Shown: piece by piece, positions 26,081-34,971 of the stretch
Layout of the letters: every line of letters begins with the position of its first letter
How positions within the stretch are numbered: position 1 is the stretch's first letter
Assembly: GCF_014698505.1 (NCBI RefSeq)
Contig: NZ_JACJTD010000049.1
Span: 1 to 49,179, forward strand
Source of the DNA: Nostoc foliaceum FACHB-393
GTDB taxonomy: Bacteria; Cyanobacteriota; Cyanobacteriia; Cyanobacteriales; Nostocaceae
DNA: 49,179 nucleotides
Direction: 5' to 3'
The notes under the pieces: generated by a model
The model's database searches: none
What the model saw: only the letters and a program-made list of their open reading frames with translations
What the model was told of the DNA's origin: nothing
Made by a program: the position numbers and the translations under genes

Positions 26081-26830
26081 ATGGAAGTAATTCGCCTAGA
26101 TAATGTTTCGCTGTTGCGACGGACACAAGAGGAGTTTTCTTATGACCTTAAGAAAACAATGCTATCTATTTTAGAGGGTAAATATCGTCAGCCAGTAAAA
26201 AAGTTAGTACTGGATAAAATTGATTTTGTGGTTGAAAAAGGTGAAAAGATTGGTATTATTGGTGCGAATGGCTCCGGTAAATCCACTCTTCTAAAGGTCA
26301 TTTCTGGGATTTTACAACCTACCAGTGGAACAGTGCGGGTACGAGGTCAAATAGCTCCTTTGATTGAATTAGGAGCAGGTTTTGATTCGGAAATTTCCGT
26401 AATGGATAACATTCTGCTGTATGGTGTTCTGCTGGGATATTCTAGATCGGAAATGCGGAATAGAGCACCTTCAATTTTGGAATTTGCAGAATTGCAAGAT
26501 TATGCTTTTGTTCCAGTTAAGGGATTATCTTCGGGTATGTCAGCACGTTTGGGATTTGCGATAGCGACAGATGTGCAGCCAGATATTTTAATCTTAGATG
26601 AGGTGTTATCGGTAGGAGATGAAAGTTTTAAGAATAAATGTAAGCAAAGAATTGATAATTTTTGGAATGGAAATGCAACAGTTTTAGTAGTATCTCATGA
26701 TTTGAATTTTGTTAAGCAATATTGCAATAAGTTAGTTTGTTTAGCTCAAGGAAAGGTAGAGTTTATAGGCGAACCTGAAGAAACAATCAAACATTATCTG
26801 AGTACATTAAGATATACAGACAATAGCTAA
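26081..26830 (+). CDS. ABC polysaccharide export ATP-binding protein (Wzt type, short form)
   Basis: This 249-residue ATPase has Walker A GANGSGKST (about 63-71), signature LSSGMSARLGF (about 147-157) and Walker B ILILDEVLSVGD (about 168-179), followed by the switch histidine in VVSHD. It lacks the C-terminal carbohydrate-binding domain (about 150 extra residues) found in Wzt proteins that recognise a capped chain end. That matters for how length is controlled. It starts directly at the permease stop, and the next gene starts two bases after its stop. Confidence 0.93.
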   Translation: MEVIRLDNVSLLRRTQEEFSYDLKKTMLSILEGKYRQPVKKLVLDKIDFVVEKGEKIGIIGANGSGKSTLLKVISGILQPTSGTVRVRGQIAPLIELGAGFDSEISVMDNILLYGVLLGYSRSEMRNRAPSILEFAELQDYAFVPVKGLSSGMSARLGFAIATDVQPDILILDEVLSVGDESFKNKCKQRIDNFWNGNATVLVVSHDLNFVKQYCNKLVCLAQGKVEFIGEPEETIKHYLSTLRYTDNS

Positions 26831-26832
26831 AG

Positions 26833-29800
26833 ATGAATAACTTAGACTATCAAGATTTTTACAATGAAAATTATTATCTAGGAATGGTACCTGGTATTCC
26901 TTATGATAGGACAGCTAACGCTGGACATTGGCTACGTTTTTTTAATGCAGTCGCCGATAAGTTAGTAAATTATGTGTCGCCTAGTTCTGTTTTAGATGTT
27001 GGTTGTGCCAAAGGTTTTTTAGTGGAAGCATTTTACAACCGAGGTATTTTTGTACATGGTTTTGATTATTCTGAATACGCAATATCTTGTGTAAGAGTAG
27101 ATTTAAAACCTTATGTTTTTGTTGCTTCTGCTGCTGATTCAAGTGCTTTTAAGAAAGCTCAACATCAGTATGATTTAATAACATGTATTGAAGTGGTTGA
27201 GCACATGCCACGGCATGAGGCATTAGATGCAATTAAAAATATGTGTCAATATGCCAAAGTAGTATTTTTTTCCTCTACTGCTGAGGATTTTGCAGAACCA
27301 ACGCATTTAACGGTTTTACCTCGGATTAATTGGCTCAAGATATTTCTAGATAATGGCTTCATTCCTGATTACAATTTTAATATATATGACTTAGTACCTC
27401 ATGGCATTTTATTACGAAGAATAGAAGATGAAATTAGCGAAATTAATAAGCTTATTGAATTCATTGAATGGCAATTTGATAGTTTAAAGACCGAGATAAA
27501 TAATAGAAATAATATCCAAGCTAAACTAATAGATTTAGAATCTAAAGTAAATTCTCTTAAAGCTGAATCGGAAACTTCCCAATCTCTGCTACAAGCAACT
27601 CAAGCTGAATTGGCAACTTCCCAATCTCTGCTACAAGCAACTCAAGCTGAATTGGAAACTTCCCAATCTCTGCTACAAGCAACTCAAGCTGAATTGGAAA
27701 CTTCCCAACCTATGCTACAAGCCACTCAAGCTGAATTGGAAACTTCCCAATCTCTGCTACAAGCAACTCAAGCTGAATTGGAAACTTCCCAATCTCTGCT
27801 ACAAGCCACTCAAGCTGAATTGGAAACTTCCCAATCTCTGCTACAAGCAACTCAAGCTGAATTGGAAACTTCCCAATCTCTACTACAAGCAACTCAAGCT
27901 GAATTAGAAACTCCCCAATCTCTGCTACAAGCAACTCAAGCTGAATTAGAAACTTCCCAATCTCTGCTACAAGCAACTCAAGCTGAATTGGAAAGTTGTC
28001 AAAATTTTGTCTCTTGGATGGAAACTAGCAAATTTTGGAAATTACGAAAAATATATTTAAATTTAAAAGAAAAAATAACCTATGGGATAAATCCACCTTT
28101 ATTAAAACTTGCTAATAAGAGTATTACTATAATCCGCAAAGAAGGCTATCAGATATTTAACAAACGGGCGTTGAATTTTTTAAACAATCAAATGATGAGC
28201 TTTCGGACTAGGTTTAGTTTCGCAGATACATTAGTAGCAGAAGTTTTGCAAAATTTGGCTGACTCTTCAGAATATGATCAATGGATTAAAGACTACGAGT
28301 TTACAAATGAAGAACTTAAACAACAAAAAATTAAAGCTTTATCTTTTAATTACCAACCTGTTTTAAGTGTTATACTCCCGGTTTATAAATTACCTTTAGT
28401 TATCTTAAAAGAGACAATAAATAGTGTATTGCAACAAACTTATGCAAACTGGGAGTTGTGTATTGCATTTGCAGATATCAGTAATTTACAAACAATTGAA
28501 TACATAAAAAAGTTAAGTCTACAAGATAAACGATTTAAGCTAGCTATCATACCAGAAAACAGGGGGATTTCTGGCAACTCCAATGTTTCTCTAGAAATGG
28601 CTACTGGTGAATTTATAGCTTTACTAGATCATGATGATTTATTATCACCTTGGGCATTTTATGAAATAGTAAATGAACTAAACAAGCAGCCAGACTTAGA
28701 TTTCATCTACTCAGACAAAGACTGTATTAGTGCAAACAGCATGGTACGGTCTCGGCTCCTACTCAAGCCGGAGTGGAGTCCAGAAATTTTATATTCAGCT
28801 AACTATTTAACTCATTTGTGTATCGCTCGTCGCGCTCTTGTGAATCGTATAGGCGGATTTAATCCAGAAACTGATGGAGCACAAGATTGGGATTTATTTT
28901 TACGTATTACAGAACAAACATCACGTATTGCGCGAATTAATTCTGTACTTTACCACTGGCGCATTATACAAGGATCAACTTCTTTGGGGATAGATTCTAA
29001 ACCTTATGCACTTGAAGCACAACTGAAGTCTCTTAAAGATCATCTGAGTCGAACGCAACTACCAGCAACAATTTCACCACATCCAGAATGTGGTTTTCGA
29101 TTAGAATGGAAAACTCCACCTGCTAAAGTATCAATTGTTATTGATGGTGATGTTTCCTGGGACTACTTATCAGCTTGCATAAGTGCTATTTCGGAATCTG
29201 CTGACCCGAAGTTGCATAAAGCCAAAATCGTTTTACCTGAGTCTAATTATTATTTACAAGCAAGTGAACGGGAAATACTCATAGAACAAATCAATTTACC
29301 TGTTGATTGGCTGCTGGTGAGTGAAGGAAATTCTAAGCTAGCAACTTTAGCAGAGGCAGCGAAACAGGATACTACTGATGTAGTTTTATTCGTATCAGGC
29401 CAAGTCGTTAAATTTGAAAAGGGATGGATAGAAGAATTAAGTGGTTGGGTTCTTAATCATCCAGATATTGGATTTGCTTCAGCACTTATTTTGACAAATC
29501 AAAATATAGTTGTGGAAGCCGGATTGATTGTTGATAAATATGGCAATGGCTCTCCATTATTTTATGGCAGTAACTTATATTCTTGGGAAATCTTTGGTGG
29601 AGCATTATGGTATCGAAACTGTAGCGCTAGCTCTCCTTGGGCAGTAGCTTTTAGTTACGAACATTACTTAACATTAGGAGGATTATCTATAGATTCTTCT
29701 TCTGTGCAGCATTCAATGATTAAGCTTTGTCAAGCTAGCCGGGCTACTAATAAACGTGGTTTGGTAAATCCCCATGCGAGAGCGTTCTTGCTAGATTTAC

Positions 29801-29916
29801 CGGGTAATAATGTGCCAAAGTTTGATGATTCATTAGCAGATGATCCTTATTTTCATCCTGCATTTGCATCTGTAGTTCCTTTGAAATTAAGATCAAAAAA
29901 TGGAGAAGTTTCATGA
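26833..29916 (+). CDS. methyltransferase / repeat coiled-coil / glycosyltransferase fusion (1027 aa)
   Basis: Residues 1-205 are a class I SAM-dependent methyltransferase (VLDVGCAKG at about 53-61; ITCIEVVEHMP at about 116-126). Residues about 210-246 are helical. Residues 247-386 are ten 14-residue repeats (SLLQATQAELETSQ), two heptads each and probably a long coiled coil. A FWKLRKIY segment and linker follow. A GT2 glycosyltransferase (about 510-725) has LSVILPVYK, LLDHDDLLS and QDWDLFLR. Residues about 745-1020 look like a second, degenerate GT-A fold. It lies directly after the exporter ATPase, the place of chain-terminating WbdD proteins. A chain-capping or length-setting role is inferred. 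Confidence 0.88.
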   Translation: MNNLDYQDFYNENYYLGMVPGIPYDRTANAGHWLRFFNAVADKLVNYVSPSSVLDVGCAKGFLVEAFYNRGIFVHGFDYSEYAISCVRVDLKPYVFVASAADSSAFKKAQHQYDLITCIEVVEHMPRHEALDAIKNMCQYAKVVFFSSTAEDFAEPTHLTVLPRINWLKIFLDNGFIPDYNFNIYDLVPHGILLRRIEDEISEINKLIEFIEWQFDSLKTEINNRNNIQAKLIDLESKVNSLKAESETSQSLLQATQAELATSQSLLQATQAELETSQSLLQATQAELETSQPMLQATQAELETSQSLLQATQAELETSQSLLQATQAELETSQSLLQATQAELETSQSLLQATQAELETPQSLLQATQAELETSQSLLQATQAELESCQNFVSWMETSKFWKLRKIYLNLKEKITYGINPPLLKLANKSITIIRKEGYQIFNKRALNFLNNQMMSFRTRFSFADTLVAEVLQNLADSSEYDQWIKDYEFTNEELKQQKIKALSFNYQPVLSVILPVYKLPLVILKETINSVLQQTYANWELCIAFADISNLQTIEYIKKLSLQDKRFKLAIIPENRGISGNSNVSLEMATGEFIALLDHDDLLSPWAFYEIVNELNKQPDLDFIYSDKDCISANSMVRSRLLLKPEWSPEILYSANYLTHLCIARRALVNRIGGFNPETDGAQDWDLFLRITEQTSRIARINSVLYHWRIIQGSTSLGIDSKPYALEAQLKSLKDHLSRTQLPATISPHPECGFRLEWKTPPAKVSIVIDGDVSWDYLSACISAISESADPKLHKAKIVLPESNYYLQASEREILIEQINLPVDWLLVSEGNSKLATLAEAAKQDTTDVVLFVSGQVVKFEKGWIEELSGWVLNHPDIGFASALILTNQNIVVEAGLIVDKYGNGSPLFYGSNLYSWEIFGGALWYRNCSASSPWAVAFSYEHYLTLGGLSIDSSSVQHSMIKLCQASRATNKRGLVNPHARAFLLDLPGNNVPKFDDSLADDPYFHPAFASVVPLKLRSKNGEVS
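27571..27990. repeat. 42-bp minisatellite, ten copies, in frame
   Basis: Ten units of 42 bases (14 codons each, starting GAAACTTCCCAATCTCTGCT) run without gaps. Copies differ only at a few bases, such as CAAGCAACT versus CAAGCCACT, CTACTA versus CTGCTA, and TTAGAA versus TTGGAA. The unit keeps the reading frame at any copy number. Confidence 0.95.
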
Positions 29917-31193
29917 AAATTCCAATATTGATCAAGAAGCTAATTAAAAAGAGCTTAATTCCCCTAGACAAAAACCTAATTAAAAAGAACTTAATTCCAC
30001 TAGATAAGTACACTGAAGATGCGACTGCATTAGCCGCAGTTATGGATTTTTCCTACAGTGACATTTCTCAAGTTCAGCAACATCCAGAAAGAGTTGTTAA
30101 ATCTGGGCCTCATATTGTCAATTGGTATCTACCATCCTTTGAAAATGCTTTTTATGGCGGAGTCATGACAATACTCCGAACGGCTGAATATTTACTCCAA
30201 AAAGGAGGAATGCATCAAAGATTTTTGATTTGTGGTGAAGCCAAGGCTGATGTTATTTTTGGTAATATTATTAAAGCATTTCCAGAATTAAAAACTTGTG
30301 AAGTTATAGTTATTAACAGTGCACAAGCAATTGAGAATATACAACCCGCAGATTTTTCAATAGCCACACTTTGGACAACAGCTTATGTATTGCTAAAGGT
30401 TCAAAATACGGGATTGAAGTTTTATTTTATTCAGGATTTTGAACCTTTATTCTATCCAGCCGGCTCCACCTATGCTCAAGCTGAGGCAACATACCGTTTT
30501 GGATTTTATGGGATTACGAATACTATTAGTTTAAAAAATATATATGAAAGTGAATATGGAGGAAAATCTATTCACTTTACTCCTTGCGTAGATACTAAAG
30601 TTTTTTATAAAGATGATAGTTCTAGGAAAGATAACCCTAAACGTATCTTTTTTTATGGTCGTCCTGGACATCCTCGGAACGCTTTTGAGCTAGCAATTAC
30701 AGCTATGCGTCAACTTAAAAATCGCTACGGTTCTAATATTGAAATATTATCTGCTGGTGCAAACTGGAAGCCTGAAGACTATGGGTTAGAAGGAGTGATA
30801 GAAAATCTGGGTTTGCTAACTTATGAAGCAACAGGAGATTTATATCGTTCTTGTCATATTGGACTATCTATGATGATGACTAAGCATCCCTCTTACTTAC
30901 CATTTGAGATGATGGCGTGTGGTGTATTGGTCGTTTCTAATATCAACAATAGTACAAAATGGTTATTGAAAGATAGGCAAAACTGTCTTTTATCTTATCC
31001 AAGCGCTACATATATAGCTGAAACAATTTCAGAAGCAATTGAACGCTATGAAGATTTAGAACATATTAGAATTAATGCTGCCCAAGAAATAATAAATAAC
31101 CATGCAGATTGGGCTGTTGAAATAAAAAAAATTTATAATTTTATTTTCACAATGCCGCAACTAAGTCTAATGCAGTCAGGATATGATTTATGA
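29913..31193 (+). CDS. WsaF-like glycosyltransferase (rhamnosyltransferase type)
   Basis: This 426-residue GT-B enzyme resembles WsaF, the beta-1,2-rhamnosyltransferase of S-layer glycan synthesis. Recognisable stretches are WYLPSFENAFYGGVMTILR (about 68-86), YFIQDFEPLFYP (about 170-181), FYGRPGHPRNAFEL (about 247-260) and LPFEMMACGVLVV (about 328-340, nucleotide-sugar site). The N-terminus holds a tandem 12-codon duplication (LIKKSLIPLDKN, LIKKNLIPLDKY). It overlaps the previous gene by four bases and the next by four, so it is operon-internal. dTDP-rhamnose as donor fits rmlACD downstream. Confidence 0.85.
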   Translation: MKIPILIKKLIKKSLIPLDKNLIKKNLIPLDKYTEDATALAAVMDFSYSDISQVQQHPERVVKSGPHIVNWYLPSFENAFYGGVMTILRTAEYLLQKGGMHQRFLICGEAKADVIFGNIIKAFPELKTCEVIVINSAQAIENIQPADFSIATLWTTAYVLLKVQNTGLKFYFIQDFEPLFYPAGSTYAQAEATYRFGFYGITNTISLKNIYESEYGGKSIHFTPCVDTKVFYKDDSSRKDNPKRIFFYGRPGHPRNAFELAITAMRQLKNRYGSNIEILSAGANWKPEDYGLEGVIENLGLLTYEATGDLYRSCHIGLSMMMTKHPSYLPFEMMACGVLVVSNINNSTKWLLKDRQNCLLSYPSATYIAETISEAIERYEDLEHIRINAAQEIINNHADWAVEIKKIYNFIFTMPQLSLMQSGYDL

Positions 31194-32503
31194 CAATTAA
31201 CCGTGCTATCTCTTCACACAATCCAAGTGATCGCAGATTATTTTATGTTCATATAACAATGTTTTTGCTCGCTTTTATAGTAATTGTTTCTAGGCGGCCT
31301 GATGCAATCTTAAATCCTCAATTTTGGGCAGAAGATGGAACTGTGTTTTATGCCCAAGCATACAACAATGGAATTCTAAATTCATTATTTTCACCTTATG
31401 CAGGATATTTACATGCCGTGCCCAGATTAACTGCGGCGTTTAGTATATTTTTCTCTTTAAAATCAGCACCACTTGTTTTTAATTTGATTGCCATTATAAT
31501 TCAAGTTCTGCCAGTAACCTTATTAATTTCCTCTAGATTCTCAAAATTAATACCAAATATAAATTATAGAATTGCCATATCATTTCTCTATTTAGTTTTA
31601 CCTGGATGCTATGAGGTTCATGCAAACATTACTAATGCACAATGGCGCATAGCACTTTTAATATTTATGGCTATTATTGCTAAATCATCTCATATTTTGG
31701 TTAATTTGTTTGACCTTATAATCATTTTGATAGGAGGATTAACTGGGCCTTTTTCAATCCTGATAGTGCCAGCGATTATATTTTTAATTTTTGCAACAAA
31801 AATTAGTAATAAAAAACTCAATGATTTATTTTATTTAAAATTCGTAGTGCTGATATCTACAGCATTAACCCAAATTATAGTTCTCAATACTAATCAAATT
31901 GGTCAAGAAAGAATGAGTAAAGTAGGCTCTAATTTTTTATCTTTTAATGATGTAAGGAAAATATTAGAAATTTTAACAAATCAAGTTTTTTCAATGAGCA
32001 TTTTCGGTACTAATGTTACTAATTATTTCATAAATGTATTACCAGATTTATTGTATATTATTTTGAATATAACTATATTAGTTGTAGGGATTATTGTCTC
32101 AGTTTATTTGTTGCTTAAATCCCCTTTAGAACTCAGATCATTTATAATATTTGCGGCTCTTATTCCTTTTACAGCAATAGCTTTACAGTTTCCTAATATA
32201 ACTTTGTTTGAGCCTATTGGTGTCGGTGCACGTTACTGGTTTAACTTAGTATTAGCCTTTTCATTAGGAACTATATGGATTTTTCACAAGGCATACAACC
32301 AAAAAAATCGCATTGGGAAGATGTTCGCTTTAACGATACTAGCAACTATGTCAATTGGCATAGTAACTGACTGGCAACATCCGGCTTTTACTGATTTGAA
32401 ATTTGCTAAGTACGCTGATAGATTTATGGAATTACCAACTGGACATGAAATGATAATTCCAACTAATCCAGAACCTTGGTCTATAAAATTAATTAAGCAT
32501 TAG
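31190..32503 (+). CDS. polytopic membrane protein, GT-C-like
   Basis: This 437-residue protein has about ten hydrophobic helices. The first extracytoplasmic loop carries NPQFWAEDGTVFYAQAY (about 41-57). An acidic pair in that loop is where lipid-sugar-dependent GT-C enzymes keep their catalytic residue. I recognise no named family. It overlaps the WsaF-like gene by ATGA, and a small C-terminal soluble tail ends the protein. It may transfer a sugar from a polyprenyl carrier on the outer side of the membrane. An unassigned glycan-handling membrane protein is the safe call. Confidence 0.7.
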   Translation: MTINRAISSHNPSDRRLFYVHITMFLLAFIVIVSRRPDAILNPQFWAEDGTVFYAQAYNNGILNSLFSPYAGYLHAVPRLTAAFSIFFSLKSAPLVFNLIAIIIQVLPVTLLISSRFSKLIPNINYRIAISFLYLVLPGCYEVHANITNAQWRIALLIFMAIIAKSSHILVNLFDLIIILIGGLTGPFSILIVPAIIFLIFATKISNKKLNDLFYLKFVVLISTALTQIIVLNTNQIGQERMSKVGSNFLSFNDVRKILEILTNQVFSMSIFGTNVTNYFINVLPDLLYIILNITILVVGIIVSVYLLLKSPLELRSFIIFAALIPFTAIALQFPNITLFEPIGVGARYWFNLVLAFSLGTIWIFHKAYNQKNRIGKMFALTILATMSIGIVTDWQHPAFTDLKFAKYADRFMELPTGHEMIIPTNPEPWSIKLIKH

Positions 32504-32574
32504 CTAGTAGAGGCAATTATTTATTAAGTTCATTAAATGAAATTTATTATTCATGATTTTAATAAACATACATT

Positions 32575-33873
32575 ATGCTAAAAAAATTATTCCAGCCCAA
32601 AATACTAAAGTTTTTACTAGGTGGTGGTTTAGCAGCTGCACTAAACTTAGTACTGATTTATTTAATAATTGAAAAGCTAGGATTCAATACACCTTTTTTG
32701 CGTAATATTGCTAATGTAGTATCGATTGAAATTTCCCTAATATTTAGTTTTTTTATTTACCGGACTTGGGTTTGGACTGGCGGTATTTGGAACATAAGAG
32801 AAGTATTATTCCGACAACTTCCTCTTTACCATGTTTCTGCTGGACTTGCAGTTATTACCCGCATTTTATTTATTTTTCCGATTTTAGATTGGTTGAAAGT
32901 TAACTATGCTATCAATACTATAATAGGCGCACTTCTGAGTGCATCAATTAATTATTTGATTAGCGATCGCTTTGTATTTAAAACCCCAACACAAAAAACA
33001 TCAGCTACATATTATCCAGAATCATTGGCTCCAGCTCTATCAGTAAATTCTACCTTGATCAGAGATGAATCAATAACAGTAGATGCCTCAAAATCTGTCA
33101 AGACTTTATCAATAGTAATTCCAGCCTACAATGAAGAAGACTGCATAGTTCAAACTGTTCACACTATTAGCAGAGTTTTGGAACAAGAAAAAATAAATTA
33201 CGAAATTTTAGTCGTTAACGACAACAGCAAAGATAATACAGAACAATTATTACAGCAGATAAATTCTGAAAATAGTAAGCTGCGTTACATCAATAATTAT
33301 TATCCTAATGGCTTTGGTTTTGCAGTTCGCTGTGGATTAGAAAATTTTACAGGAGATGCTGTAGCGGTCGTTATGGCAGATAGTTCAGATGCACCAGAAG
33401 ACATCGTAAATTACTACCATAAACTGCAAGAGGGATACGATTGTGTTTTTGGTTCCCGCTTTATTAGAGGAGGTAAAGTTATTGACTATCCCAGCCACAA
33501 ATTAATTGTAAATCGTTTAGCTAACTTATTTATTAAAATTTTATTTGGTTTAAATTTTAACGATACTACTAATGCATTCAAAATTTATCGTAAAGATGTT
33601 ATTGAAGGCATCTCTCCATTAGTATCTCATCATTTCAATTTAACAGTAGAAATACCACTCAAAGCCATAGTAAGAGGATACTCTTATACAACTATTCCCA
33701 TAACTTGGAGAAATAGAACTACAGGAGTTTCTAAGCTAAAGCTAAAAGAAATGGGCAGTCGATATTTGTTTATAGTTCTCTACATCTGGCTAGAAAAACA
33801 TTTATCGCGTGGAGATTATCATCTAAGCAAAAAAAGACTGCTAGCAAATCAAAGGTTTAAATCAAATGGCTGA
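32575..33873 (+). CDS. GtrA-like domain fused to a DPMS-type GT2
   Basis: Residues 1-137 form a four-helix GtrA-like flippase domain (LKFLLGGGLAAALNLVLIYL near 10-30; YLISDRFVF near its end). Residues about 175-410 are a GT2 enzyme like dolichol-/polyprenyl-phosphate mannosyl- or glucosyltransferase: LSIVIPAYNEED, VVNDNSKDNTE, VMADSSDAPED. The fusion suggests synthesis and flipping of a polyprenyl-phosphate sugar. That would supply donors for a GT-C protein such as the one just upstream. It overlaps the next gene by eight bases. Confidence 0.88.
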   Translation: MLKKLFQPKILKFLLGGGLAAALNLVLIYLIIEKLGFNTPFLRNIANVVSIEISLIFSFFIYRTWVWTGGIWNIREVLFRQLPLYHVSAGLAVITRILFIFPILDWLKVNYAINTIIGALLSASINYLISDRFVFKTPTQKTSATYYPESLAPALSVNSTLIRDESITVDASKSVKTLSIVIPAYNEEDCIVQTVHTISRVLEQEKINYEILVVNDNSKDNTEQLLQQINSENSKLRYINNYYPNGFGFAVRCGLENFTGDAVAVVMADSSDAPEDIVNYYHKLQEGYDCVFGSRFIRGGKVIDYPSHKLIVNRLANLFIKILFGLNFNDTTNAFKIYRKDVIEGISPLVSHHFNLTVEIPLKAIVRGYSYTTIPITWRNRTTGVSKLKLKEMGSRYLFIVLYIWLEKHLSRGDYHLSKKRLLANQRFKSNG

Positions 33874-34936
33874 GAATATTCTGATTTTAGGAGGAGCTGG
33901 TTTTGTTGGCAGTTCCTTAGCAATTAATTTAAAAAAGCATCACTCGTCCGGGAAAATTATATGTTTCGATAATCTCCGAAGGCGTGGTTCAGAACTAAAC
34001 CTTCCTAGATTTAAAAATTTAGACATTGACTTTATTCACGGTGATATTCGCTCTCCTAGCGATTTAGATCCCGCAATCTTTAATTCCGTCGATACTATCA
34101 TTGATTGTTCTGCTGAACCTTCTGTCCTTGCAGGATTTGCCTCTCCACAATACGTCCTGCAAACTAATTTATTAGGAACTATTAATGTTCTTGAACTAGC
34201 TAGGCAAATCCATGCTCGTTTACTCTTCCTCTCCACTAGTCGCGTTTATCCGATTGAAACGCTTAAGTCAGTTAACTTAGTAGAACTACCAACTCGCTTT
34301 AGCATTGCTCCTGAACAGACAATATCAGGAGTATCTCATCTCGGTATAGCGGAGGAATTTCCACTTCAAAACTACCGTTCTCTCTATGGTACTACCAAAC
34401 TTGCTTCGGAAATGCTAATCGAAGAGTATCGGCAAGCTTATGGTATTCAGGCAATAGTCAACCGTTGTGGTGTAATTACAGGACCTTGGCAAATGGGTAA
34501 AGTTGACCAAGGTGTTTTTGTTTTGTGGTTAGCCGCACACTATTTTGAAAAATCTCTAAGCTACATAGGCTATGGCGGTACAGGTAAACAAGTTAGAGAT
34601 TTATTACACATTGAGGATTTATTAAGTTTAATTAATTATCAGTTAGAAAATTTTTCAGAACTTGATGGGGATGTTTTAAATGTTGGTGGAGGTGCTGATA
34701 ATAGTCTATCTCTACTAGAAACTACTAAACTATGCGAGACAATCACTGGTAAATCTATTCCTATCAAATCAGAAGAAATAGCCAGACAAGGTGATATCCC
34801 CATTTATATTACGGACTCTTCCAAGATAAGTTCTAAGACTGGATGGGAACCAATCATGAGTCCAGAGAAAACCCTCAAAGATATTTATAACTGGATTATT
34901 GAGTATGAAACAATCCTAAAGCCCATTTTATCCTAA
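33866..34936 (+). CDS. NAD-dependent nucleotide-sugar epimerase/dehydratase
   Basis: This is a 356-residue extended SDR. The NAD-binding GGAGFVGSS motif (about 8-16), DNLRRRGSELN (about 32-42) and catalytic YGTTK (about 173-177) are present. The DNLRRRGSELN stretch resembles CDP-paratose/tyvelose 2-epimerases. The substrate is not certain. Its start overlaps the GtrA-GT2 gene, and a second SDR follows 35 bases downstream. The two look like an enzyme pair making one special sugar. Confidence 0.87.
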   Translation: MAENILILGGAGFVGSSLAINLKKHHSSGKIICFDNLRRRGSELNLPRFKNLDIDFIHGDIRSPSDLDPAIFNSVDTIIDCSAEPSVLAGFASPQYVLQTNLLGTINVLELARQIHARLLFLSTSRVYPIETLKSVNLVELPTRFSIAPEQTISGVSHLGIAEEFPLQNYRSLYGTTKLASEMLIEEYRQAYGIQAIVNRCGVITGPWQMGKVDQGVFVLWLAAHYFEKSLSYIGYGGTGKQVRDLLHIEDLLSLINYQLENFSELDGDVLNVGGGADNSLSLLETTKLCETITGKSIPIKSEEIARQGDIPIYITDSSKISSKTGWEPIMSPEKTLKDIYNWIIEYETILKPILS

Positions 34937-34971
34937 ACTGTTGTTTGTACTATGAGGTGAGTCAAAATATT

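Noticed and set aside
27710..27976. 88-codon minus-strand frame opposite the 42-bp repeats
   Set aside because: It is the antisense of the in-frame minisatellite; period divisible by three keeps it open by chance.
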